26,718 nt of DNA from Chara braunii (taxonomy: Eukaryota; Streptophyta; Charophyceae; Charales; Characeae): assembly GCA_003427395.1 (NCBI GenBank), contig BFEA01000107.1, forward strand, positions 871,812 through 898,529. The letters are read 5' to 3'. Under the pieces are notes generated by a model. It did not search any database and was not told the origin of the DNA. It saw only the letters and a program-made list of their open reading frames with translations. This document shows, in pieces, positions 1 to 9,421 of the stretch (the first letter of the stretch is position 1; every line of letters begins with the position of its first letter). Made by a program: the position numbers and the translations under genes.

Positions 1-321
1 TTAGACAACGAGCCTTTAAGCAGCCCAAGCCAAAGACTGCACCAAAGGGACACTTGTCGAGGATGTAGAAGTTCAACTTATGTGTGACTGTGCGATCTTT
101 GTCAAAGGTGACGCGCACAGCTTTGACAACACGTGTTGAGGTGATAAGCTTTTGGTTACCTACCTTGGTCCGACAAGGGTTCTACAATTCCACTTTCTTC
201 TTTCCCAAACCTGCCTTACGAATTCCGTTAGAAGAAAATAAGCACGTTGTTGAGCCATTGTCAATCAAAACACGGATGTCTCAACGGTTAATGAGCAGCT
301 TAAAAACGATCAGCTCCACAC
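1..321 (-). pseudogene. Retropepsin-like protease fragment, copy a (element B)
   Basis: Read on the minus strand this segment encodes a decayed aspartic protease of a retrotransposon. The core reads RVLIDNGSTTCLF, with the putative catalytic Asp codon near 260-262, and it runs on to LDKCPFGAVFGLGWLK, the C-terminal flap and helix that in Ty3-type proteases usually reads D-V/A-I-L/I-G-x-x-W-L. The active site is DNGS rather than the usual D-S/T-G-A. Stops interrupt the frame (a TGA just before DIRVLI and a TAG after KKVEL). Copy b at 364-680 is about 95% identical by eye and is joined to this copy through a sequencing adapter, so the adjacency of the two copies may be artificial. Assignment to the retropepsin family is from motifs only. 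Confidence 0.6.
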
Positions 322-359
322 CTGTCTCTTATACACATCTAGATGTGTATAAGAGACAG
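322..359. other. Nextera/Tn5 mate-pair junction adapter (assembly contamination)
   Basis: Positions 322-340 are CTGTCTCTTATACACATCT, the 19-bp Tn5 mosaic end, and 341-359 are its exact reverse complement. The two together are the 38-bp junction adapter of the Nextera mate-pair library kit. In the plus frame it produces the peptide VSYTHLDVYKRQ, a known signature of adapter carry-over in predicted proteins. This is not biological sequence. It marks a chimeric join between two similar copies of a repeat. Confidence 0.97.
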
Positions 360-363
360 GCCT

Positions 364-825
364 AAGACAACGGACCTTTAAGCAGCCCAAGCCAAAGACC
401 GCACCAAAGGGACACTTGTCGAGCATATAGAAGTTTAACTTATGTGTGACTGTGCGATCTTCGTCAAAGGTGACGCGCACATCTTCGACAACATGTGTTG
501 AGGTGATAAGCGTTTGGTTACCTACCTTGGTCCGACAAGGGTTTTACAATTCCACTTTCTTCATTCCCAAACCTGCCTTACGAATTCCGTTAGAAGAAAA
601 TAAGCACGTTGTTGAGCCATTGTCAATCAAAACACGGATGTCTCAACGGTTAATGAGCAGTTTAAAAACGATCAGCTCCACACTCTTGAACACGGCGCTG
701 CTGCTTGAGCCGCATCCAATGTTCCAGGTAAGAATGAAAGTTGACTTCCTTGGACTCCTCCTATGGCTCGGTATAAAGTACTTGGACTGCAGTAGCCTTG
801 GATTCAGCATCTGTTTCAACTTCAA
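364..825 (-). pseudogene. Retropepsin-like protease domain, copy b (element B)
   Basis: This is a second and fuller copy of the decayed protease seen at 1-321. Reading from about 825 down on the minus strand there is a linker, then VELIVFKLL, a TGA stop, DIRVLIDNGSTTCLF (catalytic Asp codon near 622-624), KAGLGMKKVEL, a stop, and the C-terminal LDKCPFGAVFGLGWLKG. Several codons differ from copy a, so the two are distinct genomic copies and not a simple read duplication. It belongs to the minus-strand element whose gag lies at 1215-1927. The coding frame is broken and no product is expected. Confidence 0.6.
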
Positions 826-1080
826 AAGCAGAATTTGTTCACACTCAAGAGAGTCACTGGGGACTCGCGCGTCTCATCCAACAAGACGGTACGCTCGTTC
901 CCCTTTGCATCACGCACCACGAACTGAGTATCCGCGCACGTGGTTCTTAGACAATGCGCCTTTAACCAACCCAAGCCAATGACCGCGTCAAAGGGACACT
1001 TGTCGAGGATGTAGACGTGGTCCAAAACAGCGGTTAGGCCCCTTGATTAAAGCAGTCTTTCTAAAGGCATTACATTTTTC
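822..1080 (-). pseudogene. Protease C-terminal fragment, copy c (element B)
   Basis: The minus-strand frame gives LDKCPFDAVIGLGWLKAH, the same C-terminal protease motif as in copies a and b, followed by a charged stretch (RDAKGNERTVLLDE). At nucleotide level 946-1020 matches the starts of copies a (1-76) and b (364-439). Element B therefore shows three head-to-tail repeats of the protease C-terminal segment, of which c and b are joined without an adapter. This could be an old tandem duplication of the protease region or two fragments brought together. The fragment is non-functional. Confidence 0.5.
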
Positions 1081-1121
1081 TTCCTCGTCTCAAGGGTTGA
1101 TGTAGAGCAGCCCACACCGGA

Positions 1122-1316
1122 GTCCGAGATCATCATCTAGAGGTAGAGCCAGATCATCCGCATAGGACTGGTCCTCAACCCTCAGATGTTCATGCAGGGC
1201 AAGCTGGTTGCCGCTTAGTCCGACTCTAGATCATCATCTAGAGGTAGAGCCAGATCATCCACATAGGATTGGTCCTCAACCCACAGATGTTCATGTAGGG
1301 CAAGCTGGTTGCTGCT
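1122..1316 (-). repeat. 96-bp tandem duplication in element B gag
   Basis: Positions 1122-1217 and 1218-1316 are two copies of a roughly 96-bp unit, each containing ATCATCATCTAGAGGTAGAG and ending in GGGCAAGCTGGTTGC. On the minus strand the unit encodes an acidic segment, WVEDQSYVDDLALPLDDD, so the duplication lies within the C-terminal part of the gag-like region. Confidence 0.8.
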
Positions 1317-1927
1317 TCTGGACCACTTGTGTCCAAAACACTTAGCTGCAGTTGGTATCTTCGCACGCCTGGCGAGGTTTTTGGCCTCTAGGTTGACTAG
1401 ATCCTTTAAGATCTCACGCCAAGTTGAATGCTCCTTGAGTCCTAGCCAAGACATATATCCTTCAAGGGCCACTCCCATGACTACATCCATGCAAGACACA
1501 TCACCCTATCCCAGATCTGGAGTAGTGAATAGATTAGTCAAATGCTGCTCACTTTTGGCCCTTAAGGGCCTCAAGCTTCAGTCTTGCTTTGAGTGCAACA
1601 TGCGTATCTTGGTACTGTGCGATGAGGAGGTCCACAAGAGTGCGAACGAAAGTCATCTTCAACCACTCAGTCAGGCCAATCCTTTGGTAACCTGAACTGC
1701 CAGCTTGGAACTCGATAAAACTCCGAACAACGGGCTCGATGTTTGTGCCCATAATCATACTTCGGTCTTCCTGCGACTTTTGCTGTACCTCGGAGTATGA
1801 CCGCATGAAGTTGATCCCGAAGGTAATATCCCCCTTCCCGTCGTACTTGGACAGCAGAGCGGCTGCTACGAACTCAGCTAGGGCTCGATCCCTGGTCCTC
1901 AGGTTACCATCCGCCAGGCTGGTATTC
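1215..1927 (-). pseudogene. Gag capsid C-terminal half of element B
   Basis: Minus-strand reading from about 1927 gives ADGNLRTRDRALAEFVAAAL, then LSKYDGKGDITFGINFMRSY, then a region ending in LLIAQYQDTHVALKARLKLE. This resembles the Retrotrans_gag layout (K-Y-D/S-G-K-G-D at the start of the capsid helices, then a helix with a short Q-Y-x-D motif and an Arg/Lys-rich Leu repeat). A one-base shift near 1550 and a TAG near 1510 separate it from the downstream part (SEQHLTNLFTTPDLG, then MDVVMGVALEGYMSWLGLKE), which runs to the acidic repeat. The N-terminal half appears to lie at 10863-11581, beyond the inserted element A. The family assignment is by general pattern only. Confidence 0.5.
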
Positions 1928-2381
1928 TATATTTTTTTGATTCTCTGATCTCCGGTTCCTGACTGTTGGGGCCCTCTGCAGATGGCGCCCGCTCTCAAAT
2001 CCCGCCTCTTTCACTTTCGGATTTCAATACTTGGCGCCATCCGGCATTCTGGTGCCCAGGCTCAGACCTTCGATTTTCAGTTCAGCCCCGAGGCAAACTG
2101 CACTTCTACCCTCGGACTCAATTGAGTCCAATACCTAAGACCGGACTCAAGCTGAGTTTGGCCATTCAGTTTTCGGCCTCAGTGCTTGTGCTTCAGTGTA
2201 ACTTGCTGCGACATTGTGTACGGAACCAAGATTACGACTTTGCTACTTTGCCACTGCCACTTTGTGTCTGCGTCCGTCGAGTCACGTCGAGTCCGTGTCG
2301 AGTTGAGTGAGTGTGTGCGTGTGCTCTCACTCCCTCCCTCTCTCTTCCCCGACCTCGCTGCTCTACCTCAGCCCCGTTACA
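1902..2381 (+). repeat. 5' LTR of element A
   Basis: This segment aligns with 10417-10862. Shared blocks include the CTGATCTC and CCTGACTGTTGG regions, CGATTTTCAGTTCAGCCCCG, the CATTCAGTTTTCGGCCTCAG region, TGCGACATTGTGTACGGAACC and the CTCCCTCCCTCTCTCTTCCCC end. It ends in GTTACA, directly before the PBS. Compared with the 3' LTR it carries extra blocks near 1975-1985 and 2038-2055. The first 20 bases match the 3' LTR poorly (GGTTAC against TGTTAC), so the true edge may be eroded or truncated. Confidence 0.85.
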
Positions 2382-2382
2382 C

Positions 2383-2396
2383 TGGTATCGGAGTGG
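2383..2396 (+). other. Primer binding site (initiator-Met tRNA type)
   Basis: TGGTATCGGAGTGG begins one base after the LTR end. The canonical plant PBS complementary to the 3' end of initiator-Met tRNA is TGGTATCAGAGC, so 10 of the first 11 bases match. Minus-strand DNA synthesis would start here in an active copy. Confidence 0.85.
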
Positions 2397-2868
2397 CAAA
2401 CGGCCCTCCCTCCCTCCCTATTCCATTGTTCGTCGTCGTCCTCGTCGCCACGTCATCGCCATCGTCGTCATCTTCGTCGACGTCGCCGCTGCCACGTCAG
2501 CGCCTCGTACCTGCCGTTGCCACTATCGCCAGATTCGCCACGTCAGCACCCCGCTGCCTTCGTCGTCGTCGCTGCCACGTCACCGATCTTGAAGCAGGCG
2601 TGAAGGTAAGTCACCAATGAACTTTTTTTTTCTTTTCTTTCTTTTTCCCCTCTTCTTCTTCTTCACCTTCTCCTCCTTCACCATCGTCGTCCTTGTTTCC
2701 TCTTCCCCCCTCCTCGTCGTCATCATCTCCCCCTTCTTCTTCCTCTTCCTCGTCGCCCCCCTCCCGATCTCGACCCGTTTCCCCCTGTGCCGCTCACCGT
2801 TCCGCCGCCCGACTTCTCGTGCACGCTTCCCCCCCCCTACTTTCCCCCGCTTCCCCCTAACCCCCCAC

Positions 2869-3285
2869 NNNNNNNNNNNNNNNNNNNNNNNNNNNNNNNN
2901 NNNNNNNNNNNNNNNNNNNNNNNNNNNNNNNNNNNNNNNNNNNNNNNNNNNNNNNNNNNNNNNNNNNNNNNNNNNNNNNNNNNNNNNNNNNNNNNNNNNN
3001 NNNNNNNNNNNNNNNNNNNNNNNNNNNNNNNNNNNNNNNNNNNNNNNNNNNNNNNNNNNNNNNNNNNNNNNNNNNNNNNNNNNNNNNNNNNNNNNNNNNN
3101 NNNNNNNNNNNNNNNNNNNNNNNNNNNNNNNNNNNNNNNNNNNNNNNNNNNNNNNNNNNNNNNNNNNNNNNNNNNNNNNNNNNNNNNNNNNNNNNNNNNN
3201 NNNNNNNNNNNNNNNNNNNNNNNNNNNNNNNNNNNNNNNNNNNNNNNNNNNNNNNNNNNNNNNNNNNNNNNNNNNNNNNNNNNNN
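2869..3285. other. Assembly gap (417 Ns)
   Basis: A run of undetermined bases lies inside the element A leader. The left side ends in a C-rich pyrimidine tract and the right side begins ATCTAGAGGGG. True gap size is unknown, so the intron and element lengths given here are approximate. Confidence 0.99.
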
Positions 3286-3399
3286 ATCTAGAGGGGTACC
3301 TACCACGCTACCACCCAATCAATCGTAGATACGATTGCTTCGCCCTCGATTTACTTAAATACTAATTTATTCCTCTATTTATTTATTTTTTATTAAAAT

Positions 3400-4060
3400 T
3401 TATTCAAAAATACTTAATTGATTATCTTTTTCGACATTTCTTTTCCAAAAATATGTTATTTTTTTTAACTTTCGAAAATACGTAGAATTAGTTATTCTTT
3501 CTCAGGATTTCTTCCTCAAAAATTGAAAATAATTTTAATTAATTCCTTTTCACAATTTTTATAATTCAAAAATATTTCAGAATTAATTAAATTCTTTTTC
3601 AACATTTCTTTTTCGTAATTTCGAAACATTCCTAATTAATTCTTTTTCGGAATTTTAGTAATTGCAAAATATTTTAGAATTAATTAACTCTTTTTCTTTT
3701 TTTAATTCAAATTAATTCTTTTTCGACATTTCTTTGAAATTCGACTACTTCTAATTCATTCCTTTTCGAAAATTTTGAAAATACGTTAGAATTAATTAAT
3801 TTTTTTTTCAATATTTATTTTTCAAAATTCAGAAATAATTTTAATTAATTCTTTTTCTCGTATATTTTAATTCAAAAAATTCCCTTTTCAAAAAATTTTC
3901 TCGAAATTCAAAAATGCCTTTTTTAAAAAATTCTGGAAATTCGAGAATATTTTCGAATTACTTAACCCTTCTTTTTTTGAAAGTTCTTGTTTTCTTGCAA
4001 AATCATACCCCGAAATTAATTTGGAATTAATTAAAAACCCAAATTGGAACTTTTTCTTCA
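3400..4060. repeat. AT-rich degenerate tandem array in the leader of element A
   Basis: Variants of a unit built from AATTAATTCTTTTTCGACATTT plus a TTTCGAAATTC-like spacer recur roughly every 55-70 bases (for example near 3417, 3533, 3587, 3637, 3710, 3755 and 3850). The array has no coding content. It fills most of the proposed leader intron and contrasts sharply in composition with the GC-rich gag that follows. Confidence 0.65.
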
Positions 4061-4309
4061 AAACTAATTATTTCTTTTCTTCCTTGTTCTGATATTTTCT
4101 GCAAAAATTTCTGGAAAATTTTGTTTTGCAAGTTCCTCCTTCGAATTCTTTTTGAATTTCTTTCCAAGGTGTACTCTCAAATTAATTTCGAATACCTTTA
4201 ATTAATTCGAATCGGAATTAATTTATTTGAATTCTTGTTTTGCAAATTATCTTCTTTGATAAATCAATTGATGTTGTTCTACACTTGTAAATAGGACCCC
4301 CTCCAAGGC

Positions 4310-5890
4310 ATGACACTCACAACCAGAAACTCTCAACGCGCAGCCGCCAACGCCGCTGCTGTTGTCGCCGCCTCCACCTCATCTGCTGCTACCACTGCTT
4401 CCTCCCCCTCTCATCCGCACCGACTCAATCAACAGCATCGCCCGCAACCTTGCAGGCGAGCAAACACCAGCACCTGATGCTGCCACCGACCTCGCGACAC
4501 TTCTCCGCATGATGACATCCCTCCACTCATCCATCGACAACATCAAAACATCCATTTCCACCATCCCTGCTCGCGTGACCACCATTGAAAATCAAACCCC
4601 CGCCATTCAGGTCGTCACCACCATGTCCCCCCCCTCACCTCGGGTGCCACCACCCTTCCCCCATCCTTCGCTTCCACATCTACACCAATCACCTCCTCCT
4701 CCACATCCACCGCCCTCTCTGCTAACACGTCATCCACACCCCCGCCTTCATCCACCACTACCTCCACCATAGTCACCCAGCCGACAACCCCCGTCGTCAC
4801 AAAGTCATCGACCATTCCCCCCCAATCAAAACTCCTCTTGACTTCGTCCGTTATCACCTCCACCTTCCCCAACTATACCCAGATCATTCCACAAGCTATG
4901 CATCCCGCTCTTCCACTACTTCCCCCAAATGCTCTCATCCCCACCAACCCCGTCGACGATTTCACCCTGGTCGACTCTTCCTCTCCCACCCTTGATTTCA
5001 ACGCCCTTGCCACCACTACCCCCAGAGAAGGCAAAATCCCTCCATCATTCCGGGCCAACGAGACTCCCACCTTCTCAGGTCAACCCCATGAGGATGTCTT
5101 CCTCTTTCTCACCAAACTTCAACAAGCCTTCTCCCTCCACAACATTCCTGTTGTTCACTCGTTTCCCATCGTCGGCAGCAGACTCCTAGACAGTGCTGCT
5201 CGCTGGTGGGTACATCGAAATGACCAACCGCCATCACGCCAGTCTCTGACCTCACACCTTCCTTGAGTGGGCCGACCTCATCATCTCCACCTTTCATCCA
5301 CAGAAAACGGTCGACGACGACATCGACCAATTTTGCCGGCTCCAAAAAAACGGCTCAACCAACCGTTTTGTGCAATACGTCCGCTCGCTTTGTCAACATA
5401 TCCCCATCAACATCGTCAGCGACTTCACATTCATCTCCCACGTTAAGTGCGTATGCAGCAAAGACCTAGCGGTCACCCTCGTCCACAAGCCACCCATGAC
5501 CTTCGCCGACCTCCTCACTCGTGCCCTCCAAATTGACCGCATCTTTTCCCCCTACAAGACCACACTTACATCGGCCCCTCCCCGCCCTCGCTTCTTCCAC
5601 AACATCGCCTCCGAGGACATCACCTCCACCACCTCCTCGGACGAGTCCACCGCCCCCGACCCTGACACCCTCTCCGATCCACTAGACACCACATTGCTCT
5701 CCTCCCGACGAACTCTCTACCATCCACCTCATTCGGATGGAAAGGAGAGAACACAATAGTCGTCCTCCCATAAACAGCCCCAACCCATCTCACGAAACTC
5801 GCGCTAGAGGAGCGAACCTACCTCCAAGCTAAGGGTGGATGTTTCCGGTGCCGACAGTTAGGACATCAGCAGACAAGCTGTCCAGATGCC
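4310..5890 (+). pseudogene. gag: Gag of element A (capsid plus CCHC zinc knuckle), frameshifted
   Basis: The likely start is the ATG at 4310 (MTLTTRNSQRAAANAAAVVA), the first ATG after the proposed splice acceptor. The frame is lost near 4410 and resumes with INSIARNLAGEQTPAPDAAT and LLRMMTSLHSSIDNIKTSIS. It shifts again into a Ser/Thr/Pro-rich linker (about 4630-4980). The capsid region (about 5040-5540) carries RANETPTFSGQPHEDV, LLDSAARWW and, after another shift near 5250, TFLEWADLIISTF and NRFVQYVRSLCQHIP, the conserved Retrotrans_gag signature. A zinc knuckle CFRCRQLGHQQTSC (CX2CX4HX4C) lies at 5840-5881 and would bind genomic RNA. At least four frame changes make the copy non-functional. 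Confidence 0.9.
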
Positions 5891-6612
5891 AGACAGCTCA
5901 CACACTCAGGCACCCAGGTCCATGGCCAACCTACCGCTTCCACATCCGCCACTCCCGGCCCCTCCACTTGAACACCGTCCCCATGATCACCACGAACCCG
6001 CCCCGACATCGACGACTAGTCTGCCGGCCATCTCATCGGGGGAGGTCTCCACCCCACTGGTGACCCATTTGGCATCGACAATATGTCTGTCTCCCCCCTC
6101 TCCGGTGCCGCACATCCCACCAGACGACCCCCAGGCATCGCAACCCTCGTCGCATGAAGCCCCCCTCACTGCCACTTGTTCCTCAACCCTCCTTCCGAAT
6201 CCATCCTCTGTCACCTTCTCTGGTGTTGTTGAGGAACAAGCCCGACACGATCGGCTTGTCCGATTAGGCAATGAACAACACCGCCTCAACACCATTATCT
6301 CCACCGCCATCTCATCACGTTTTCACCTCAAATTCATCGTCGCCACCCTTGGTGCGTCTACGACTAAGTTTCGGGCCCTCCTCGACATTGGAGCCACCGG
6401 TAACTGCATCACCGACGCATGCATCCGAAAAGCCGGTCTACCGGTTACAGCTCCCCGATGACGATTCGTTTAGGGGACAAAGACACCTCCGTCGTAGTAG
6501 ACCGCACGGTTCCCGAGACCACCATGACTGTCGGAACCCTCCGCAGTCAAGTCTCATTCAATGTCATGCACTTAATGTGCGACATCGTTTTGGGAACACC
6601 GTGGTTGGACCG
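5886..6612 (+). pseudogene. pol: Aspartic protease domain of element A
   Basis: A Pro/Ser-rich linker (about 5890-6200) leads to FHLKFIVATLGASTTKFRAL, then [20 protein letters not shown]. The catalytic triplet reads D-I-G-A with the Asp codon at 6383-6385; the family norm is D-S/T-G-A. The frame then shifts near 6455 and the C-terminal flap [13 protein letters not shown] (about 6570-6612) ends the domain. This is the retropepsin that would cleave the Gag-Pol polyprotein. The substituted second residue and the frameshift indicate an inactive enzyme. Confidence 0.85.
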
Positions 6613-6699
6613 CTACAAGCCCCCCCCTCCGACCCCGCCCTCACCTCCATCCTCGACGAGTTCAAGGACCTTTTCCGAGTCCTTGCCTGCCGGATTACC

Positions 6700-7235
6700 T
6701 CCGGATCGTGGCGTATCCCACACCATCGATTTGGAGGCCAGCCACTCTCCACCTTGTTGCCCTCCGTACCAACTCTCCGTTTCGAAAGCCGAAGAAATGA
6801 AGCAGCAACTCGATGAACTCCTTGAAAAAGGATTCATTAAGCCAAGTTCATCCCCCTTCGACACAAGTTGCCTTTTCGTCAAAAAAGGCAAAACATCGAA
6901 ACTTCGGATGTGCACAGACTACCGCGACAAGTACCCCTTACCTCAGATCTCCGAGCTCCTTGATCGCTTCCATCGAGCCAAATATTTTATCCCACTTGAC
7001 CTCCGCAGTGGCTTCCACCAAATCCGCATCCGCGAGGAGGACACCCACAAGACCACATTCCGTTCCCGCTTCGGGCACTACGAGTTCCTCGTGATGCCCT
7101 TCAGACTCACCAACGCCCCGCCACATAAAATTCTACGCCAAGCTAAGCAAATGCACCTTCGTCGCTTCAAGCGTTGAATACCTTGGCCACATCGTCTCTG
7201 CCGAAGGTATCCGCATGGACCCCTCGAAGGTCACC
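6700..7235 (+). pseudogene. pol: Reverse transcriptase of element A, catalytic segment deleted
   Basis: Ty3-type RT is recognised from [34 protein letters not shown] and LRMCTDYR, then [15 protein letters not shown], the motif A block [13 protein letters not shown] (Asp codon 6998-7000) and [18 protein letters not shown] few residues normally between DYR and DKYPLP are missing. Immediately after TNAP (near 7112-7131) the sequence jumps to [20 protein letters not shown] and GIRMDPSKV, in another frame. The intervening region of roughly 70 residues, which contains the YxDD active site (motif C) and flanking helices, is absent. Polymerase activity is therefore impossible from this copy. Confidence 0.92.
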
Positions 7236-7925
7236 GCGTCGAGTATCCACCACCCAAGACCCTACTCCAACGTCACTCATTTCTCGGCCTTGCCAACTAC
7301 TACCGCCTCTTTATCCGCAACTTCCTCGATATCTCGTACCCCCTCCACGAACTCACCCGCAAGGACGAACCCTTCACTTGGATCGACCGCCGCCAAAACG
7401 CATTCAACTTCCTCACATAAACCATCACCACGACCCTCGTCCTCAGATCGCCGACCCCTCTCGACATTTATACGTTACCACTGACGCATCCGAATTCACC
7501 CTTGGAGCCGTCCTATCCCAACACTTCCCTCGTGACACCTATGAAACCCCCTCCATCAAAGACTCCCCCACCTACCCCGAGGCTCCACCCGGCGAGTACC
7601 CCATCGCCTTCTCTAGCAAGAAGCTCCTTCCCGCGGAGATGAACTACCCCTCCAACAAGGAACTCCTCGTCGTGATTCACGCCCTCAAAGTCTGGCGCCC
7701 GTACCTCGACAGGCAATACTTCACCATCCGCACGGACAACACCATCGTTTCCTCTATCCTCACCAAGAAAGACATCACGTCGCGCCAAGCCCGTTGGTTA
7801 GACTTTCTTGCCCAGTTCACATTCACCATTTGCCACACCCCCGGCAAAAGCAACCGCGTTGCCGATTCCCTCTCTCGACGCCCCGACCACAAGCCCTCCG
7901 AGAAAGTCTACGCCACCATGACTCA
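7236..7925 (+). pseudogene. pol: RT connection and RNase H domain of element A
   Basis: The connection has LGLANYYRLFIRNFLDIS and PLHELTRKDEPFTW (about 7280-7380), followed by a TAA and a frame change near 7420. RNase H then reads in one long frame. It contains YVTTDASEFTLGAVL (first Asp codon about 7483-7485), NKELLVVIHALKVWRPYL (Glu), RTDN (Asp codon 7735-7737) and the exit motif RVADSLSRRP. The D-E-D set needed to degrade the RNA strand of the hybrid is retained in this segment. It is the best-preserved part of pol, although upstream lesions uncouple it from gag. Confidence 0.9.
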
Positions 7926-9110
7926 TATCCAACTCCTCTTATCACTCCCCCACCGCTACACCCAAGGCTACCTCTCTTGCCCGGATTTCTCAACAATCTA
8001 CAACAAACTTCGTGACCTCGACCCTGTCCTTGACTACACGCTCCATGCCAGTCTCCTTTACATCGATGCTAAAGGCACCCGCCGACTTTGCATCCCTGAC
8101 GCACGTGGTCTCCGTACCCAGATCTTGTCCGAACACCACGACGCCAAGACTGTCGGACATCTTGGGTTCCAGAAAACACTTGACACCATATCCCGCTACT
8201 TTCACTGGCCTTCCCTACTCGCCGACATACATCCGCTCATGCCCCACGTGTCAAGCTGTCAACCCCTCAAATCGTGCCAAGCCTGACAAGCTACAATCAT
8301 TGTCGATCCCCACCCACCGGTGGCAGTCCATCTCCATGGATTTCGTCTGCGGTCTCCCCAAGTCCGACCGCGGACGTGATTGCATCTATGTCATTGTTTG
8401 TCGCTTGACTAAAAGCGCCCACTTCATCCCTTGCACTACATCACACAACGCCAAGGACCACCATTCTCGTCTTCGACCATGTCGCACGCCACCACGGTCT
8501 CCTCGAGAACATCATCAGCGACTGTGACCCTCCCTTCCTTTCACAATTTTGGAAACACCTCTTTAAAGCCTACGAAACCACGCTCAAGTATAGCACTGCA
8601 TTCCACCCACAGACCGATGGACGAACCGAGAAGATGAACGATACTCTCCAAGGAATCCTGCGAAAGTATTGTCATCCACATCAACACGATTAGGATCAGT
8701 TGCTCACCGCCGCCGAGATAGCCTACAACAATGTTGTATGTCCTTCCACTGGCATGTCTCCATTCTACCTTGACCTTGGCTATCATCCGCGCTCGCCCTC
8801 CCATTTCCTGATCCCCTCGCAACTCAACCCCTCCACGCCCTCCCCTTCCCTCAATGAATGGGTAGCAACAATAATCGACTCCTCAGAGAAGCAACCGAAG
8901 CCCTTGAACGAACACAAGAACAACAAGCAAACAAGACTAAAAAACACAGACGTGACGTGTCATTCAAAGTAGGGGACAAAGTCTGGCTCTCTGCCAAACA
9001 CTTTGAACCCGAACATGGCTTGTCCAAGAAACTCTCGAACAAGTGGCTCGGACCCTTCCCCATCATTGAACAAACCTCCCCCGTCAACTAAAAACTCCAA
9101 CTCCCCCCTG
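7926..9110 (+). pseudogene. pol: Integrase of element A (HHCC, DDE and GPF module), frameshifted
   Basis: The HHCC zinc domain is EHHDAKTVGHLGFQKTLDTI plus SCPTCQ, split by a shift near 8230. The catalytic core shows SMDFVCGLPKSDRG (D1 codon 8339-8341), then ISDCDPPF in another frame (D2 codon 8520-8522), and TEKMNDTLQGIL (E codon 8628-8630). D2 and E are 35 residues apart, the retroviral D,D(35)E spacing. A TAG at 8691-8693 and further shifts follow. The C-terminal part has HRRDVSFKVGDKVWLSAKHF and KLSNKWLGPFPII, the GPY/F module of chromoviruses, then a TAA near 9089. The catalytic residues are present but not in a single frame, so no working integrase can be made. Confidence 0.92.
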
Positions 9111-9112
9111 AC

Positions 9113-9421
9113 ATGAGTCGTGTCCACCCTGTCTTCCACGTAGAATACCTAAAAGAATACCATGAATCCCCACCCCAATTCGCTGACCGCCCATATCCTA
9201 GACCTCCACTAATCATGTTACCCACACGCCTTGATTTCGTCATCGAAGCCATCATAGGACGAAGAACTACTCAGGTATCTGACCACCCTGAATCAATCAC
9301 AAAATACAAAGTTAAATGGACAGGATACCCTGACGAAGAATCCACATGGGAACCTCTTGCTAACCTTAAGAATGCTACGAAACTTGTTCGAGCCTATGAT
9401 CGTGCTCACCCTGTATCCTAG
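9113..9421 (+). pseudogene. pol: C-terminal chromodomain of the element A integrase
   Basis: This is an open segment of about 100 codons, in the same frame as the preceding GPF module but beyond its TAA. It begins SRVHPVFHVEYLKEY, the usual end of chromoviral integrase. It then carries a chromodomain, DFVIEAIIGRR, KYKVKWTGYPDEESTWEP and LVRAYDRAHP. The Trp and Tyr residues of VKWTGY and the Trp of STWEP are the classic conserved positions. Such domains read methylated histone H3 and guide integration into heterochromatin. A TAG at 9419-9421 ends pol. Confidence 0.93.

Larger units (their letters stand above)
2606..4294 (+). other. Probable spliced intron in the leader of element A
   Basis: A consensus 5' splice site (AAG|GTAAGT, intron starting at 2606) follows the GC-rich leader. 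A 3' site (TGTAAATAG|GACC, intron ending at 4294) lies 15 bases before the gag start codon at 4310. Between them the sequence is first pyrimidine-rich, then an N gap, then strongly AT-rich, as plant introns are, and in contrast to the GC-rich exonic sides. Splicing would join the PBS leader to gag. Retrotransposon leader introns are uncommon because genomic RNA must stay unspliced to retain the intron. The call rests on splice-site and composition evidence only. Confidence 0.5.

Noticed and set aside
84-365. Plus-strand open frame ending in VSYTHLDVYKRQ
   Set aside because: Its end is translated sequencing adapter and the rest is antisense to a protease remnant.
2617-3365. Long open frames through the N gap
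   Set aside because: They consist of Ns and pyrimidine-biased sequence.
4362-4772. Proline-rich protein frame
   Set aside because: The C-rich gag linker read in the wrong frame; the Ser/Thr-rich frame joins the capsid.
7174-8286. A separate 370-residue host gene
   Set aside because: Residues after the first part are RNase H and the integrase zinc domain of element A.
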